From Eudoraea sp. (GTDB taxonomy: Bacteria > Bacteroidota > Bacteroidia > Flavobacteriales > Flavobacteriaceae): a stretch of DNA of 26,630 nt. Under the pieces are notes generated by a model. It had not been told where the DNA came from and ran no database searches. It saw nothing but the letters and a program-made list of their open reading frames with translations. How positions within the stretch are numbered: position 1 is the stretch's first letter; each line of letters opens with the position of its first letter. The stretch is from the NCBI GenBank assembly GCA_013042125.1, contig JABDQS010000087.1:1-26630 (forward strand). Reading direction: 5' to 3'. Both the position numbers and the translations under genes were made by a program. Below, one piece after another: positions 15,786-24,025 of the stretch.

Positions 15786-16655
15786 GTGAATTTGTCTATT
15801 AGAAAATTTTTAAGCACCCCCTATCCCTTTTATTTCAGAGGGAGATCTATTATTCAGTTTGGTTTGGCCATCTTCCTATTGGCCTTTTTTTTTAATTACT
15901 TCTTCACGCCATTTAATGTAAACACATCCGAGCATAGGATGGATTATTTCTGGATCAGTTTTATACATGCGTTTATGCCTATTATGATCCTGCTACTTAT
16001 GTATCCTTATATCCATTTTTCAACTTCCATTGATGAACGCTGGACCATAGGGAAGGATCTCGTTTTTCTAAGTATCTATCTCTTGCTTATTGGCATAGGC
16101 CAATTCCTGATCAGAGACCTCATTTACGACAATCCCAATAATTGGTCCTGGGGGTATTTCAGAGAGGAAGTCGGAAATACATTTTTAGTCGGAATACTTC
16201 TGGTGAGCATTATTGTATCAGTAAATTCCAACAGATTAAATGCCCGTTATATTAAAGAAGCTAATTTACTCGAACGCTCACGCAGGGTATTCAAAGCCCC
16301 TAACAAGCCTGAAATTGTGCCTATTGAAACACAGGTTAAAATGGACAGGTTCGATCTCGAAATAGATCAATTTCTATTTGCCAAAGCAGAAGGAAATTAC
16401 CTGATGTTGTACATGTATACCGGCAATGATCCTATTCAAATTTTAAAAAGGATCACCATCAAGGAATTTGAAAAGCAACTGGGCGTCATAGACCAGATCG
16501 TTAGAACACATCGTTCGTATATAGTAAACCTCTCATTCCTGGAACATGTAAAAGGCAATGCCCAAGGGTACCAACTTACCTTACAACATGCACCTAGCCC
16601 CATCCCTGTCTCAAGAAATATGATCCCTGCATTTGAGTCGAGGTTGCAACAATAG
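15786..16655 (+). CDS. Membrane-anchored LytTR-family transcription regulator
   Basis: A 289-residue protein with four predicted membrane helices (about 21-40, 55-78, 91-109, 129-149), a linker, then a LytTR DNA-binding domain (~185-285) with FLFAKAEGNYLMLYM, RTHRSYIVNLSFLEHV and PIPVSRN. There is no receiver domain, so the signal is probably sensed in or through the membrane rather than by phosphorylation. The start is GTG 15786, with TTG 15792 as an alternative; there is no ATG. Just past the stop lie tandem and inverted TTGTnAT half-sites followed by a promoter for the acyltransferase gene. By position, that gene is the likely target. Confidence 0.85.
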   Translation: MNLSIRKFLSTPYPFYFRGRSIIQFGLAIFLLAFFFNYFFTPFNVNTSEHRMDYFWISFIHAFMPIMILLLMYPYIHFSTSIDERWTIGKDLVFLSIYLLLIGIGQFLIRDLIYDNPNNWSWGYFREEVGNTFLVGILLVSIIVSVNSNRLNARYIKEANLLERSRRVFKAPNKPEIVPIETQVKMDRFDLEIDQFLFAKAEGNYLMLYMYTGNDPIQILKRITIKEFEKQLGVIDQIVRTHRSYIVNLSFLEHVKGNAQGYQLTLQHAPSPIPVSRNMIPAFESRLQQ

Positions 16656-16660
16656 CAGAA

Positions 16661-16710
16661 TACCTTGTTATTCGCCACAAAACCTTGTCATTCAACACAA
16701 AGGATGACAA
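16661..16710. promoter_or_regulatory. Candidate LytTR operator (tandem plus inverted half-sites)
   Basis: Two adjacent 20-bp direct repeats (16661-16680 and 16681-16700) match at 16 of 20 positions and carry TTGTTAT and TTGTCAT two helical turns apart. An inverted ATGACAA follows at 16704-16710. LytTR proteins characteristically bind direct repeats spaced about two turns. The sites end 17 nt before the -7 element of the acyltransferase gene, where an activator would sit. Confidence 0.5.
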
Positions 16711-16727
16711 CGAATATGGTTTAAGAA

Positions 16728-16735
16728 TACCTTTG
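16728..16735 (+). promoter_or_regulatory. -7 promoter element of the acyltransferase gene
   Basis: TACCTTTG matches TAnnTTTG perfectly and lies 16 nt before the ATG at 16752. No TTTG occurs 19-21 nt upstream; the place is taken by the end of the candidate operator, which fits activator dependence. Confidence 0.6.
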
Positions 16736-16751
16736 TGTAAAAGCAAATAGT

Positions 16752-17894
16752 ATGAGACGACATGATCTGGATTGGTTACGGGTTCTGGTTTTTGGATTGC
16801 TTATCTTTTACCATGTTGGGATGTTTTTTGTTCCGTGGGGATGGCATATTAAAAACAATGTGGAATATTCATGGCTGCGTTACCCAATGTTATTCCTTAA
16901 CCAATGGAGACTACCTATACTTTTTGTTATTTCCGGAATGGGCACATTTTACGCATTAAATAAAAGATCGGCCCTGCAATTCAGTATGGAGCGTTTAAAA
17001 AGATTATACCTTCCGTTGGCGGTGGGTATGCTTTTGATAGTTCCCCCACAGGTCTATATAGAAAGAATTGTGAACGGGCAATTTGTTGGGTCCTATTTTG
17101 ATTTTTGGCCTTCCCAAGCCTTTATTGGGATCTATCCGGAGGGTAATATGAGCTGGCACCACCTCTGGTTCTTACCGTATCTCTTGCTTTTCTCACTGGT
17201 CCTTCTCCCTGTGTTTCTTTACTTACGCAAGCATCCAGGAAACAGATTTATTTTATGGATTAAAAGCAAGGTTGAGAACAAATATGGCCTTTTTTGGTTC
17301 ATCCTGCCACTGTATCTGTTTGAATCTCTGGTGGAACCTTTTTTTGACATAACGCACGCCCTAATAGGCGATTGGTTCGCGATCATAAATTATTCAGCCT
17401 TGTTTTTCTTTGGATTCCTGCTGATCTCTGTAAAAGAAGAATTCTGGAAAACAGTCACCGAAAATCGGAGATTTTATCTTGTTTGTGGACTAGTAGGTTT
17501 TACCCTGTTCCTGGGCTTGATAATGACCTTTGAAGACTCGGTTTGGGAGCATTTTGTAGAAGCCTTTCTGAAGGTCTTCAATCTATGGTCATGGATCCTT
17601 GCACTTTTTGGATATGCTGCGCGTTATTTGAACAAACAAAGCAGAAGACTGACCTATTCCAACGAAGCCGTATATCCTTTCTACATCCTGCATCAAACGG
17701 TCACCATAATTGCGGGCTACTATATAATGGATCTGTCCTGGGGACTTTTTCCAAAATTCATGATCCTTACCATTGCCACTTTTGGTGGCTCCTGGATCAT
17801 CTATGAGCTATTCATACGAAGGTGGAAACTCATAAGGCCACTCTTTGGACTGAAAAAACCAAAAAAGGGTGTTGCGATCCATAAAAAGGACTAA
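16752..17894 (+). CDS. Acyltransferase-3 family membrane protein (OpgC-like)
   Basis: A 380-residue protein with about ten membrane helices. The N terminus carries the family R-x10-H signature: Arg10 in LDWLR and His21 in IFYHVG. Other typical parts are the FVISGMGTFYAL segment, MERLKRLYLPLAVGMLLIVPPQVY, and MSWHHLWFLPYLLLF. This family moves acyl groups (acetyl, succinyl and others) onto sugars or lipids at the inner membrane; OpgC, which succinylates osmoregulated glucans, is one branch. The substrate here is unknown. The start is ATG. It has its own promoter behind a possible LytTR operator. It ends in a basic cytoplasmic tail. Confidence 0.88.
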   Translation: MRRHDLDWLRVLVFGLLIFYHVGMFFVPWGWHIKNNVEYSWLRYPMLFLNQWRLPILFVISGMGTFYALNKRSALQFSMERLKRLYLPLAVGMLLIVPPQVYIERIVNGQFVGSYFDFWPSQAFIGIYPEGNMSWHHLWFLPYLLLFSLVLLPVFLYLRKHPGNRFILWIKSKVENKYGLFWFILPLYLFESLVEPFFDITHALIGDWFAIINYSALFFFGFLLISVKEEFWKTVTENRRFYLVCGLVGFTLFLGLIMTFEDSVWEHFVEAFLKVFNLWSWILALFGYAARYLNKQSRRLTYSNEAVYPFYILHQTVTIIAGYYIMDLSWGLFPKFMILTIATFGGSWIIYELFIRRWKLIRPLFGLKKPKKGVAIHKKD

Positions 17895-17936
17895 AGGGCC
17901 CGTGCAATTAAAAAGGTCTTCCTTTTAAAGAATTCC

Positions 17937-17944
17937 TACCTTTG
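17937..17944 (+). promoter_or_regulatory. -7 promoter element for queD
   Basis: TACCTTTG, a perfect TAnnTTTG match, 19 nt before the ATG at 17964. The -33 position is poor. Confidence 0.5.
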
Positions 17945-17963
17945 TCTTTTAAGGAAATCGCAC

Positions 17964-18416
17964 ATGAGCAAGATACGAGTAACCAAGGAGTTTAGTTTTG
18001 AAACGGGCCACGCCTTATATGGTTACGATGGGAAATGTAAAAATGTCCATGGACATAGTTATAAGTTAGCTGTTACGGTCATAGGAACTCCTGTGACAGA
18101 AAAAGATGCCGTAAAACTGGGTATGGTAATAGATTTTGGAGATCTTAAGAAGATAGTAAAAGAGGAGGTAGTTGATCCTTTCGATCATGCTACAGTATTC
18201 AATAAAAATACCCCGCATCTGGAATTGGCCAGAGAGTTGGAAACCCGGGGTCATAAAGTGATCTTAGCCGATTATCAGCCCACCAGCGAAAACATGGTGA
18301 TCCATTTTGCAGATAAGATCAAAAAGAGATTACCAAAAAATCTACAACTGCATTCCATAAAATTAAGGGAAACAGAGACGGCATATGCCGAATGGTTCTC
18401 AGAGGACAATACTTAA
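17964..18416 (+). CDS. queD: 6-pyruvoyltetrahydropterin/6-carboxytetrahydropterin synthase
   Basis: A 150-residue enzyme of the PTPS/QueD family. In bacteria it turns 7,8-dihydroneopterin triphosphate into 6-carboxy-5,6,7,8-tetrahydropterin on the way to queuosine. The zinc ligands His16 (FETGHAL), His29 and His31 (VHGHSY), the catalytic Cys25 (GKCKNVHGH), the DFGDLKKIVKE segment and the pterin-binding Glu in LRETETAYAEW are all visible. The length is normal. The start is ATG with a -7 element 19 nt upstream. Other queuosine genes are not in the window, so a role in another pterin pathway cannot be ruled out. It precedes lpxH by 33 nt. Confidence 0.9.
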   Translation: MSKIRVTKEFSFETGHALYGYDGKCKNVHGHSYKLAVTVIGTPVTEKDAVKLGMVIDFGDLKKIVKEEVVDPFDHATVFNKNTPHLELARELETRGHKVILADYQPTSENMVIHFADKIKKRLPKNLQLHSIKLRETETAYAEWFSEDNT

Positions 18417-18434
18417 ATCCCCTAACGTTTTTCC

Positions 18435-18442
18435 TATCTTTA
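18435..18442 (+). promoter_or_regulatory. Possible -7 element for lpxH
   Basis: TATCTTTA, one mismatch to TAnnTTTG, 7 nt before the lpxH ATG. The implied leader would be extremely short, so it may instead be chance sequence in a queD-lpxH operon. Confidence 0.3.
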
Positions 18443-18449
18443 TACCCAA

Positions 18450-19217
18450 ATGAAGCAAATTCTCGTACCGAAAGGAAAGAAGATCTACTTTGCCAGTGAT
18501 AATCATTTAGGGGCTCCTACCAGAGAAAAAAGTGCTGAAAGAGAACGAATTTTTGTCTCCTGGTTAAGGCATGTAAAAAAAGATGCCGCGGCTATTTTTC
18601 TATTAGGCGACCTTTTTGATTTTTGGTTTGAGTATAAGACTGTGGTCCCAAAAGGATTTGTGCGTACTCTGGGTACCCTGGCTGAGATCACGGATAATGG
18701 TATTCCTGTATATTTTTTTGCCGGCAACCACGATCTGTGGATGAACGGGTATTTTCAGGAAGAACTGGGGATCCCCGTATTTCATAAGCCGGAACAATTT
18801 GAGATCAATTCAAAAAGATTCTTTATTGGGCATGGTGATGGGCTGGGCCCTCATGATAAAGGGTATAAGAGAATGAAGAAGGTATTTACCAACTCAGTAG
18901 CCAAGTGGTTCTTTCGCTGGCTACACCCGGATTGGGGCGTGCGATTGGCCCAGTATTTTTCGGTAAGGAATAAATTGATCTCCGGCGAAGAGGACAAGGA
19001 ATTTCTGGGAGAGGAAAATGAATGGCTGGTTCAGTATGCAAAGCGGAAATTATCTCAGGATCATTTCGATTTCTTTGTGTTCGGACATCGTCATTTACCT
19101 CTGGAAATAAAGCTGAATGAGGAATCTACCTATATAAATTTAGGTGACTGGATAAACCATTATACCTATGGAGTGCTGGATGGGCCCAACTTTCGGCTCG
19201 AAAAGTATACCCCTTAG
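18450..19217 (+). CDS. lpxH: UDP-2,3-diacylglucosamine diphosphatase
   Basis: A 255-residue calcineurin-fold phosphoesterase that hydrolyses UDP-2,3-diacylglucosamine to lipid X in lipid A synthesis, at the inner face of the cytoplasmic membrane. Metal-binding motifs are in order: SDNH (16-19), GDLFD (53-57), GNHD (92-95), GHGD (127-130) and GHRH (212-215). FFRWLHPDWG and the hydrophobic middle part fit the lid that holds the acyl chains. The length is normal. LpxH, rather than LpxI or LpxG, is suggested by GDLFDFWFEYK. The start is ATG. Its last 4 bp overlap the end of recJ, which is transcribed towards it. Confidence 0.9.
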   Translation: MKQILVPKGKKIYFASDNHLGAPTREKSAERERIFVSWLRHVKKDAAAIFLLGDLFDFWFEYKTVVPKGFVRTLGTLAEITDNGIPVYFFAGNHDLWMNGYFQEELGIPVFHKPEQFEINSKRFFIGHGDGLGPHDKGYKRMKKVFTNSVAKWFFRWLHPDWGVRLAQYFSVRNKLISGEEDKEFLGEENEWLVQYAKRKLSQDHFDFFVFGHRHLPLEIKLNEESTYINLGDWINHYTYGVLDGPNFRLEKYTP

Positions 19218-20932
19218 GATGCTCTGAGGTCCTTGAGTTTCAATTGTAAATTTACGGTGCCATTCCAGACATTTTCTTCCAGGGTATAAACCGCACTGAA
19301 TTCTCTCTTGTCCGCTACCACGGCTAATTTATCGCCAAGGCCAAAACCGATGGCTCCTATGGGTTGTGGCGTATGTTGTTTAACTGCGAGTTTTAAATGC
19401 TTGTTATCTTCTCCTACACCTTTGGCATAACCCGTATCCTGAAGGTGATGAGATAAAAATACAGGCTTCATATTTCCGGGGCCAAAAGGAGCAAACTGGC
19501 TGAGGATCCGCATTAGTTTAGGAGTTATCTCAGATAACATAATTTCTACGTCTATGGTAATCTCAGGTTTAAGTAGCATAGGGTCTATACTACCCGCTAC
19601 AACTTTTTCAAATTCTGCTTTAAAGTCGTTGTATTGGGCCTCAAGAAGTGTAAGCCCTGCTGCATATTTATGACCCCCGAATTGTTCCAGGTGATCCTGA
19701 CATAATTCCAAAGCATTATACACATCAAACCCCCGCACCGAACGTGCGGAAGCAGCTAATTTATTACCACTTTTGGTAAACACCAGGGTGGGCCTGTAAT
19801 AGGTCTCGGTGAGCCGTGAAGCAACAATCCCTATGACCCCTTTATGCCAGGATTCTTTGTAAACCACCGAAGTAAATCTTTCTTCTTCTTTATTTTCCTG
19901 TATCTGCTCCAGGGCCTCAGCGGTGATCTCCTGATCTAATCCACGCCGGTCCGTATTAAATACTTCGATCTTGCCGGCCATTTCTTCCGCGTTTGCCATA
20001 TTGGTCTCTGACAAGAGTGCAACGGCATACCTCCCATGTTCCATCCTGCCCGCGGCATTGATCCGTGGTGCAATTACAAAGACCACATCGGTGATGGTAA
20101 GGACAGTTTTTTTCAGAGCCTTTAAGATGGCTTTAAATCCGGGACGCGGAGATGAGTTAATTACCCTGAGACCATAATATGCCAAAACCCTGTTCTCCCC
20201 GGTCATTGGTACAATGTCTGCGGCAATGGCCGTAGCTACCAGATCGAGATATGGGATCAGACCCTCTATAGATCTGCCCTTGCGGAATTCCATGGCCTGT
20301 ATCAATTTAAATCCAATACCGCAACCACATAATTCGTTATACGGATAGGTACAATCTTCTCGTTTGGGATCCAGCACCGCCACTGCTCCTGGCAATTGTT
20401 CTCCGGGCCTGTGATGATCGCAAATTATAAAGTCGATCCCTTTCTCCTTGGCATAAGAAACTTTATCAATGGCCTTAATACCACAATCCAGGGCAATGAT
20501 GAGGTCTATCTCATTGTCGTCCGCAAAATCGATCCCGGCCATAGAGATACCATAACCTTCAGTATACCGATCCGGAATATAGGTCGCAACCCTTGGATAG
20601 GATGCCAGGAGATAGGAAGATAACAGTGCAACGGCCGTAGTGCCATCCACATCATAATCCCCGTATACCAAAATATTTTGCTCCTTTAAAATTGCCTGTT
20701 CTATTCGCTCTACTGCCTTATCCATATCCTTCATCAGAAAAGGATCATGGAGGTCTTTCAGTTCTGGCCGGAAGAAATTAAGTGCTTCCTCGTATGTGCT
20801 TATACCTCTTTGTAATAAAAGAGTAGCCACCAATGGGCTCACTTTTAATGCCTCCCTTAATTCCGTGACGGCAACTTCTTCGGGTTTGGGTCGTAACGTC
20901 CAGCGCATCTGTGAATTTTCTTTGGGGCTCAT
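19214..20932 (-). CDS. recJ: Single-stranded-DNA-specific exonuclease RecJ
   Basis: A 572-residue 5'-3' exonuclease of the DHH family acting in recombination and mismatch/excision repair. Visible parts: GDYDVDGTTA (91-100), ALDCGIKA, CDHHRPGE (DHH 172-174), the DHHA1 region SWHKGVIGIVASRLTETYYRP and SARSVRGFDVYNAL with the FGGHKYAAGL motif, then a C-terminal OB-fold. ATG 20932 gives MSPKENSQMRW, but RecJ proteins of relatives commonly begin MRWTLKPKP-like, so ATG 20908 (residue 9) is equally likely. Downstream of the OsmC-like gene on the same strand with an 83-nt gap. It complements the AddAB-like enzyme encoded earlier in the window. Confidence 0.95.
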   Translation of the reverse strand: MSPKENSQMRWTLRPKPEEVAVTELREALKVSPLVATLLLQRGISTYEEALNFFRPELKDLHDPFLMKDMDKAVERIEQAILKEQNILVYGDYDVDGTTAVALLSSYLLASYPRVATYIPDRYTEGYGISMAGIDFADDNEIDLIIALDCGIKAIDKVSYAKEKGIDFIICDHHRPGEQLPGAVAVLDPKREDCTYPYNELCGCGIGFKLIQAMEFRKGRSIEGLIPYLDLVATAIAADIVPMTGENRVLAYYGLRVINSSPRPGFKAILKALKKTVLTITDVVFVIAPRINAAGRMEHGRYAVALLSETNMANAEEMAGKIEVFNTDRRGLDQEITAEALEQIQENKEEERFTSVVYKESWHKGVIGIVASRLTETYYRPTLVFTKSGNKLAASARSVRGFDVYNALELCQDHLEQFGGHKYAAGLTLLEAQYNDFKAEFEKVVAGSIDPMLLKPEITIDVEIMLSEITPKLMRILSQFAPFGPGNMKPVFLSHHLQDTGYAKGVGEDNKHLKLAVKQHTPQPIGAIGFGLGDKLAVVADKREFSAVYTLEENVWNGTVNLQLKLKDLRAS

Positions 20933-21015
20933 AAGGTACTATTAGAAGATGCAGATTCTATGCAATGCCGGTTTTATAGTTAGAAATCAGAGGATGGCCT
21001 TACTACGGTATTAAT

Positions 21016-21438
21016 TCAGGATTTATGGAAAATGATCTCCGTAGAGACCGAAGCAAATTTTCGAAACATTTCCATTACCCCGCAATACCTTTCAACAGAC
21101 AGGTCTACCGCTCGCTGAAGTTTTTTCTCATCCAGATCAGCTCCGTAAAAATGGTACTCTACTTTTACTTCATTGTAGTATTTAGGGTGCTCGTCTGTGA
21201 GCTCAGCAAAGGTCTCAATATGAAATTTATCTACCTGTAATTTCATTTTCTTTATAAGGGACGCCACATCTAAACCGGAGCATCCGGCCAGGGAGGACAA
21301 CATCAGTGCTTTTGGTCTGAATCCTTTTCCTTCCCCCCCAAATTCTGCTTCTGCGTCCATAAGAAATTTGTGGCCCGATGGATTATTGGTCTCAAAGACC
21401 ATATTGCCCATCCATTTGGTAGTGATATGATTTGTCAT
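21016..21438 (-). CDS. OsmC/Ohr-family protein
   Basis: A 140-residue protein of the OsmC family, thiol-dependent peroxidases for organic or fatty-acid hydroperoxides. Cys53 in LAGCSGLDVASL and Cys119 in ERYCGVMEMF are the two redox cysteines expected in the family. FGGEGKGFRPKALMLSSLAGC is the family signature at the centre of the fold. It belongs to the YhfA/OsmC-like branch rather than Ohr proper, judged by spacing. The start is ATG, with a perfect -7 element 27 nt upstream. It is divergent from an AhpD-like gene, which suggests a shared oxidative-stress region. The natural reductant is unknown. Confidence 0.88.
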   Translation of the reverse strand: MTNHITTKWMGNMVFETNNPSGHKFLMDAEAEFGGEGKGFRPKALMLSSLAGCSGLDVASLIKKMKLQVDKFHIETFAELTDEHPKYYNEVKVEYHFYGADLDEKKLQRAVDLSVERYCGVMEMFRKFASVSTEIIFHKS

Positions 21439-21465
21439 ACTGTTTTTTTTTGTTTCTTGTTACCT

Positions 21466-21473
21466 CAAAATTA
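21466..21473 (-). promoter_or_regulatory. -7 promoter element of the OsmC-like gene
   Basis: TAATTTTG on the - strand, a perfect TAnnTTTG match, 27 nt before the ATG. It lies in the 60-bp divergent gap shared with the AhpD-like gene. Confidence 0.55.
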
Positions 21474-21498
21474 CAACAATAACTATAAAAAAGATCCT

Positions 21499-22089
21499 AT
21501 GCCACTGGTCAATCCGCTTTCTCCTGAATACGATTCTGAAACTCAAGAATTAGCTTCATTTTTTAATGAAACGCTGGGCTTTTGTCCTAATTCTATTCTT
21601 ACGATGCAGCACAGGCCGGCGATCTCCAAGGCCTTTATAAATTTGAATAAGGCCGTGATGGAAAACAAAGGGAGGGTTACTTCGGCCTTAAAGAGAATGA
21701 TCGCCTGGGTAAGCAGCAATGCCACAGGTTGCAGGTATTGCCAGGCCCATGCCATCCGGGCTGCTGAGCGCTACGGAGCGGAGCAGGAGCAATTAGATAA
21801 TATCTGGGAATACAGGACCCATCCTGCTTTTTCTGATGCAGAACGCGCTGCCCTGAATTTTTCACTGGAAGCATCTCAAGTGCCCAATGCAGTTGATGAA
21901 AGCACTAAAGCAGCATTGTACAAGTATTGGAATGAAGGTGAGATCGTGGAGATGTTAGGGGTGATCGCTCTTTTTGGTTACCTCAACCGGTGGAACGATT
22001 CCATGGGAACCACTATAGAACAAGGAGCCGTTGAAAGCGGGGAGCAATACCTTGGGAAACACGGTTGGGAAAAAGGGAAACACGTTTAG
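21499..22089 (+). CDS. Carboxymuconolactone decarboxylase / AhpD-like peroxidase-family protein
   Basis: A 196-residue protein. The AhpD-type redox site is visible: RMIAWVSSNATGCRYCQAHAIRAA, with CxxC and the following His. After it come the helical repeat TKAALYKYWNEGEIVEMLGVIALFGYLNRWNDSMG, typical of the all-alpha family. Such proteins reduce peroxides or other proteins through the cysteine pair. The frame is open upstream to 21370, but that part runs antisense through the OsmC-like gene and its promoter, so ATG 21499 (MPLVNPLSPEY) is the start. It is convergent with the DUF819 gene, 11 nt apart. Confidence 0.87.
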   Translation: MPLVNPLSPEYDSETQELASFFNETLGFCPNSILTMQHRPAISKAFINLNKAVMENKGRVTSALKRMIAWVSSNATGCRYCQAHAIRAAERYGAEQEQLDNIWEYRTHPAFSDAERAALNFSLEASQVPNAVDESTKAALYKYWNEGEIVEMLGVIALFGYLNRWNDSMGTTIEQGAVESGEQYLGKHGWEKGKHV

Positions 22090-22100
22090 CAAAGTCAGCT

Positions 22101-23231
22101 TTAAAAAAGTAGAAAGTGCTCTAACAAATAAATAGTGAGCATTCCCCAAAAGGTGCCGGTAGCCATACTCAGAATGGCAAGTACTACCGCATGCGGCATC
22201 CATTTCTTTTCATAGGCTGCCGTTACTGCCGGGGCTGTAGCTATACCCCCCACATTGGCCATACTCGCAATAGGGACCCAGGCCATATTGATGTTCAACA
22301 GCTTGGCAATAATGGTCATAAAAATAAAATGCCCTATCAGCCATACAACAAGAAATACTAAAAAGGAAGTATTAAATCCAAGGGTAGCAAATTGTAACTT
22401 TAGTCCCAGGATGGCCATCACGATCAGGATAAGAATTGCCCCAAATTTTAAGGCGAATTTAAAATTCCACTGTGGCCATAGGTTGCTGATCGCCAGTCCG
22501 ATCAAGGAAAGAACAATGACCTTGGCAATAAAGCTGTTCAGGAGTTCATTCATTAATAAAACCGAAACAATCAGTACCAGAATAACCAGCCAGGGAGAAA
22601 GCGACTTAGTGCTGCTAAAACGCATACTTTCGGGGAACCCAAGATCTGTGATCTTAAACTTCTTATTTAGTGCGCTACTCCCTTTTATAGATTGGAACAT
22701 GAGGATGGTCCATATATTAACAAGTATGTTGTCCATTACCAGAACAGAAAGGAATATATCTTCAGGGCAATCCACTAATTCTTTAAGAACCAATTGACTT
22801 GTACTGCCCCCTATCCAACTACCCACTATTGGCGGAATGCCTTTCCAATATCCCTCGGAAATAAGGGTACCGGAAATAAAATCGGTTTCCAGGAATGTTA
22901 TTGCCAGAAAGAACGGGAAGAGAGCAATAAAGACAGAACCACTGGCAAAGAGTAAAATAGGCTTCCATCCTATGGACCTGAGTTGTCCCAACGATAAACT
23001 GCTCATCACGGCCACAATTGCCAGGGGGATAAAATAATCCCGGCTAAAATCATGAATAGGGGCTTGTGAATAATCTACATTCGCCAGCTGGGAGATAATG
23101 GCAGGGATTATATATGCAAGTAAAATAGCAGGAACCCAATCGAACAGGGATTTGATGTGTTTATTTTCCCAACGATCCAGGAAAAAGACCGCCACTACCG
23201 TAAAAAAAGCGATACCCCATGGAAAAATCAT
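22101..23231 (-). CDS. DUF819-family integral membrane protein
   Basis: A 376-residue protein with about ten to eleven hydrophobic helices. Family signatures are seen in PIVGSWIGGSTSQLVLKE (first half) and ASMANVGGIATAPAVTAAYEKKW (second half), a two-fold pattern like that of ion-coupled transporters. The function of DUF819 is not established; a transport role is inferred. ATG 23231 (MIFPWGIAFF) is preferred to the in-frame TTG 23246 five codons upstream. It lies 37 nt downstream of rsmI on the same strand, so the two could share a transcript. Confidence 0.87.
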   Translation of the reverse strand: MIFPWGIAFFTVVAVFFLDRWENKHIKSLFDWVPAILLAYIIPAIISQLANVDYSQAPIHDFSRDYFIPLAIVAVMSSLSLGQLRSIGWKPILLFASGSVFIALFPFFLAITFLETDFISGTLISEGYWKGIPPIVGSWIGGSTSQLVLKELVDCPEDIFLSVLVMDNILVNIWTILMFQSIKGSSALNKKFKITDLGFPESMRFSSTKSLSPWLVILVLIVSVLLMNELLNSFIAKVIVLSLIGLAISNLWPQWNFKFALKFGAILILIVMAILGLKLQFATLGFNTSFLVFLVVWLIGHFIFMTIIAKLLNINMAWVPIASMANVGGIATAPAVTAAYEKKWMPHAVVLAILSMATGTFWGMLTIYLLEHFLLF

Positions 23232-23268
23232 ACGGAAAAAATACAACTTTTAAGAACAGTAAAGACAA

Positions 23269-23940
23269 CTATTTCTTCCCGCCAACCACTAACACAAATT
23301 CACCTTTCACAGGATGAGTGGTATAATACGCCAGCACTTCAGCTAAAGTGCCACGCACGGTCTCTTCATACAACTTTGTAAGCTCTCTGGAGACAGATGC
23401 GGGCCGGTCTGGCCCAAAATAGGTAATGAACTGTTCCAGAGTTTTAAGGAGTTTGTGGGGAGATTCATAGAAGATCATGGTGCGGGTTTCCTCTGCCAAA
23501 ATCTTTAATTTGGTTTGCCTTCCTTTCTTTACAGGGAGGAAGCCCTCGAAAACAAAACGGTCTGAAGGAAGTCCACTATTCACCAAAGCCGGGATCAGGG
23601 CTGTGGCGCCGGGCAGGCATTCCACGGATATTCCTTCTTCTATGCATGCACGGGTAAGCAGGAATCCCGGATCAGAAATTCCGGGGGTCCCGGCATCTGA
23701 TATCAACGCAATGGTATCTCCGCCCTTTAATCTGTCTACGATCTGGCCCACGATCTTGTGTTCGTTATGCATATGATGCGACTGCATGGGGGAACTGATC
23801 TCGTAGTGTTTCAAAAGTTTACCACTGGTTCGGGTATCCTCAGCCAGGATAAGATCTGCTTCCTTTAGCACTTTAATAGCTCTTAGGGTGATGTCCTCCA
23901 AGTTTCCTATAGGGGTGGGTACCAGATATAATGCTCCCAT
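23269..23940 (-). CDS. rsmI: 16S rRNA (cytidine(1402)-2'-O)-methyltransferase
   Basis: A 223-residue SAM-dependent enzyme that 2'-O-methylates C1402 of 16S rRNA in the ribosomal P site. It has the tetrapyrrole-methylase fold: LYLVPTPIGNLEDIT at the N terminus, ILAEDTRTSGKLLKHY, ALISDAGTPGISDPG (SAM pocket), CLPGATALIPALVNSGLPSD, and FYESPHKLLKTL. The protein stops after GEFVLVVGGKK, so the short C-terminal extension found in some proteobacterial RsmI proteins is missing, as is common in Bacteroidota. The start is ATG. It follows the terminator of the upstream unrecognised gene, so it has a separate promoter that I could not place. Confidence 0.95.
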   Translation of the reverse strand: MGALYLVPTPIGNLEDITLRAIKVLKEADLILAEDTRTSGKLLKHYEISSPMQSHHMHNEHKIVGQIVDRLKGGDTIALISDAGTPGISDPGFLLTRACIEEGISVECLPGATALIPALVNSGLPSDRFVFEGFLPVKKGRQTKLKILAEETRTMIFYESPHKLLKTLEQFITYFGPDRPASVSRELTKLYEETVRGTLAEVLAYYTTHPVKGEFVLVVGGKK

Positions 23941-23970
23941 GAACGAATTGCTGTTTGTTAAAAATAAGAA

Positions 23971-23998
23971 GCCGAAAGCTATATTCTTAACTTTCGGC
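23971..23998 (-). terminator. Intrinsic terminator of the 24026-24712 gene
   Basis: GCCGAAAG (23971-23978) pairs with CTTTCGGC (23991-23998) over a 12-nt loop. On the - strand it is followed by TTCTTATTTTT. It lies 27 nt past the stop of the upstream gene and before rsmI. Confidence 0.7.
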
Positions 23999-24025
23999 CA
24001 ATACTTTTTTAAATGTCTCTGCTAC

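Noticed and set aside
21370..21498. N-terminal extension of the AhpD-like protein
   Set aside because: It would run antisense through the OsmC-like gene and its promoter, and the family starts near MPLVNPLSP.
22255..22797. 180-codon open frame on the + strand
   Set aside because: It lies wholly inside the DUF819 gene, whose membrane helices and signatures are clear; no family features in the antisense frame.
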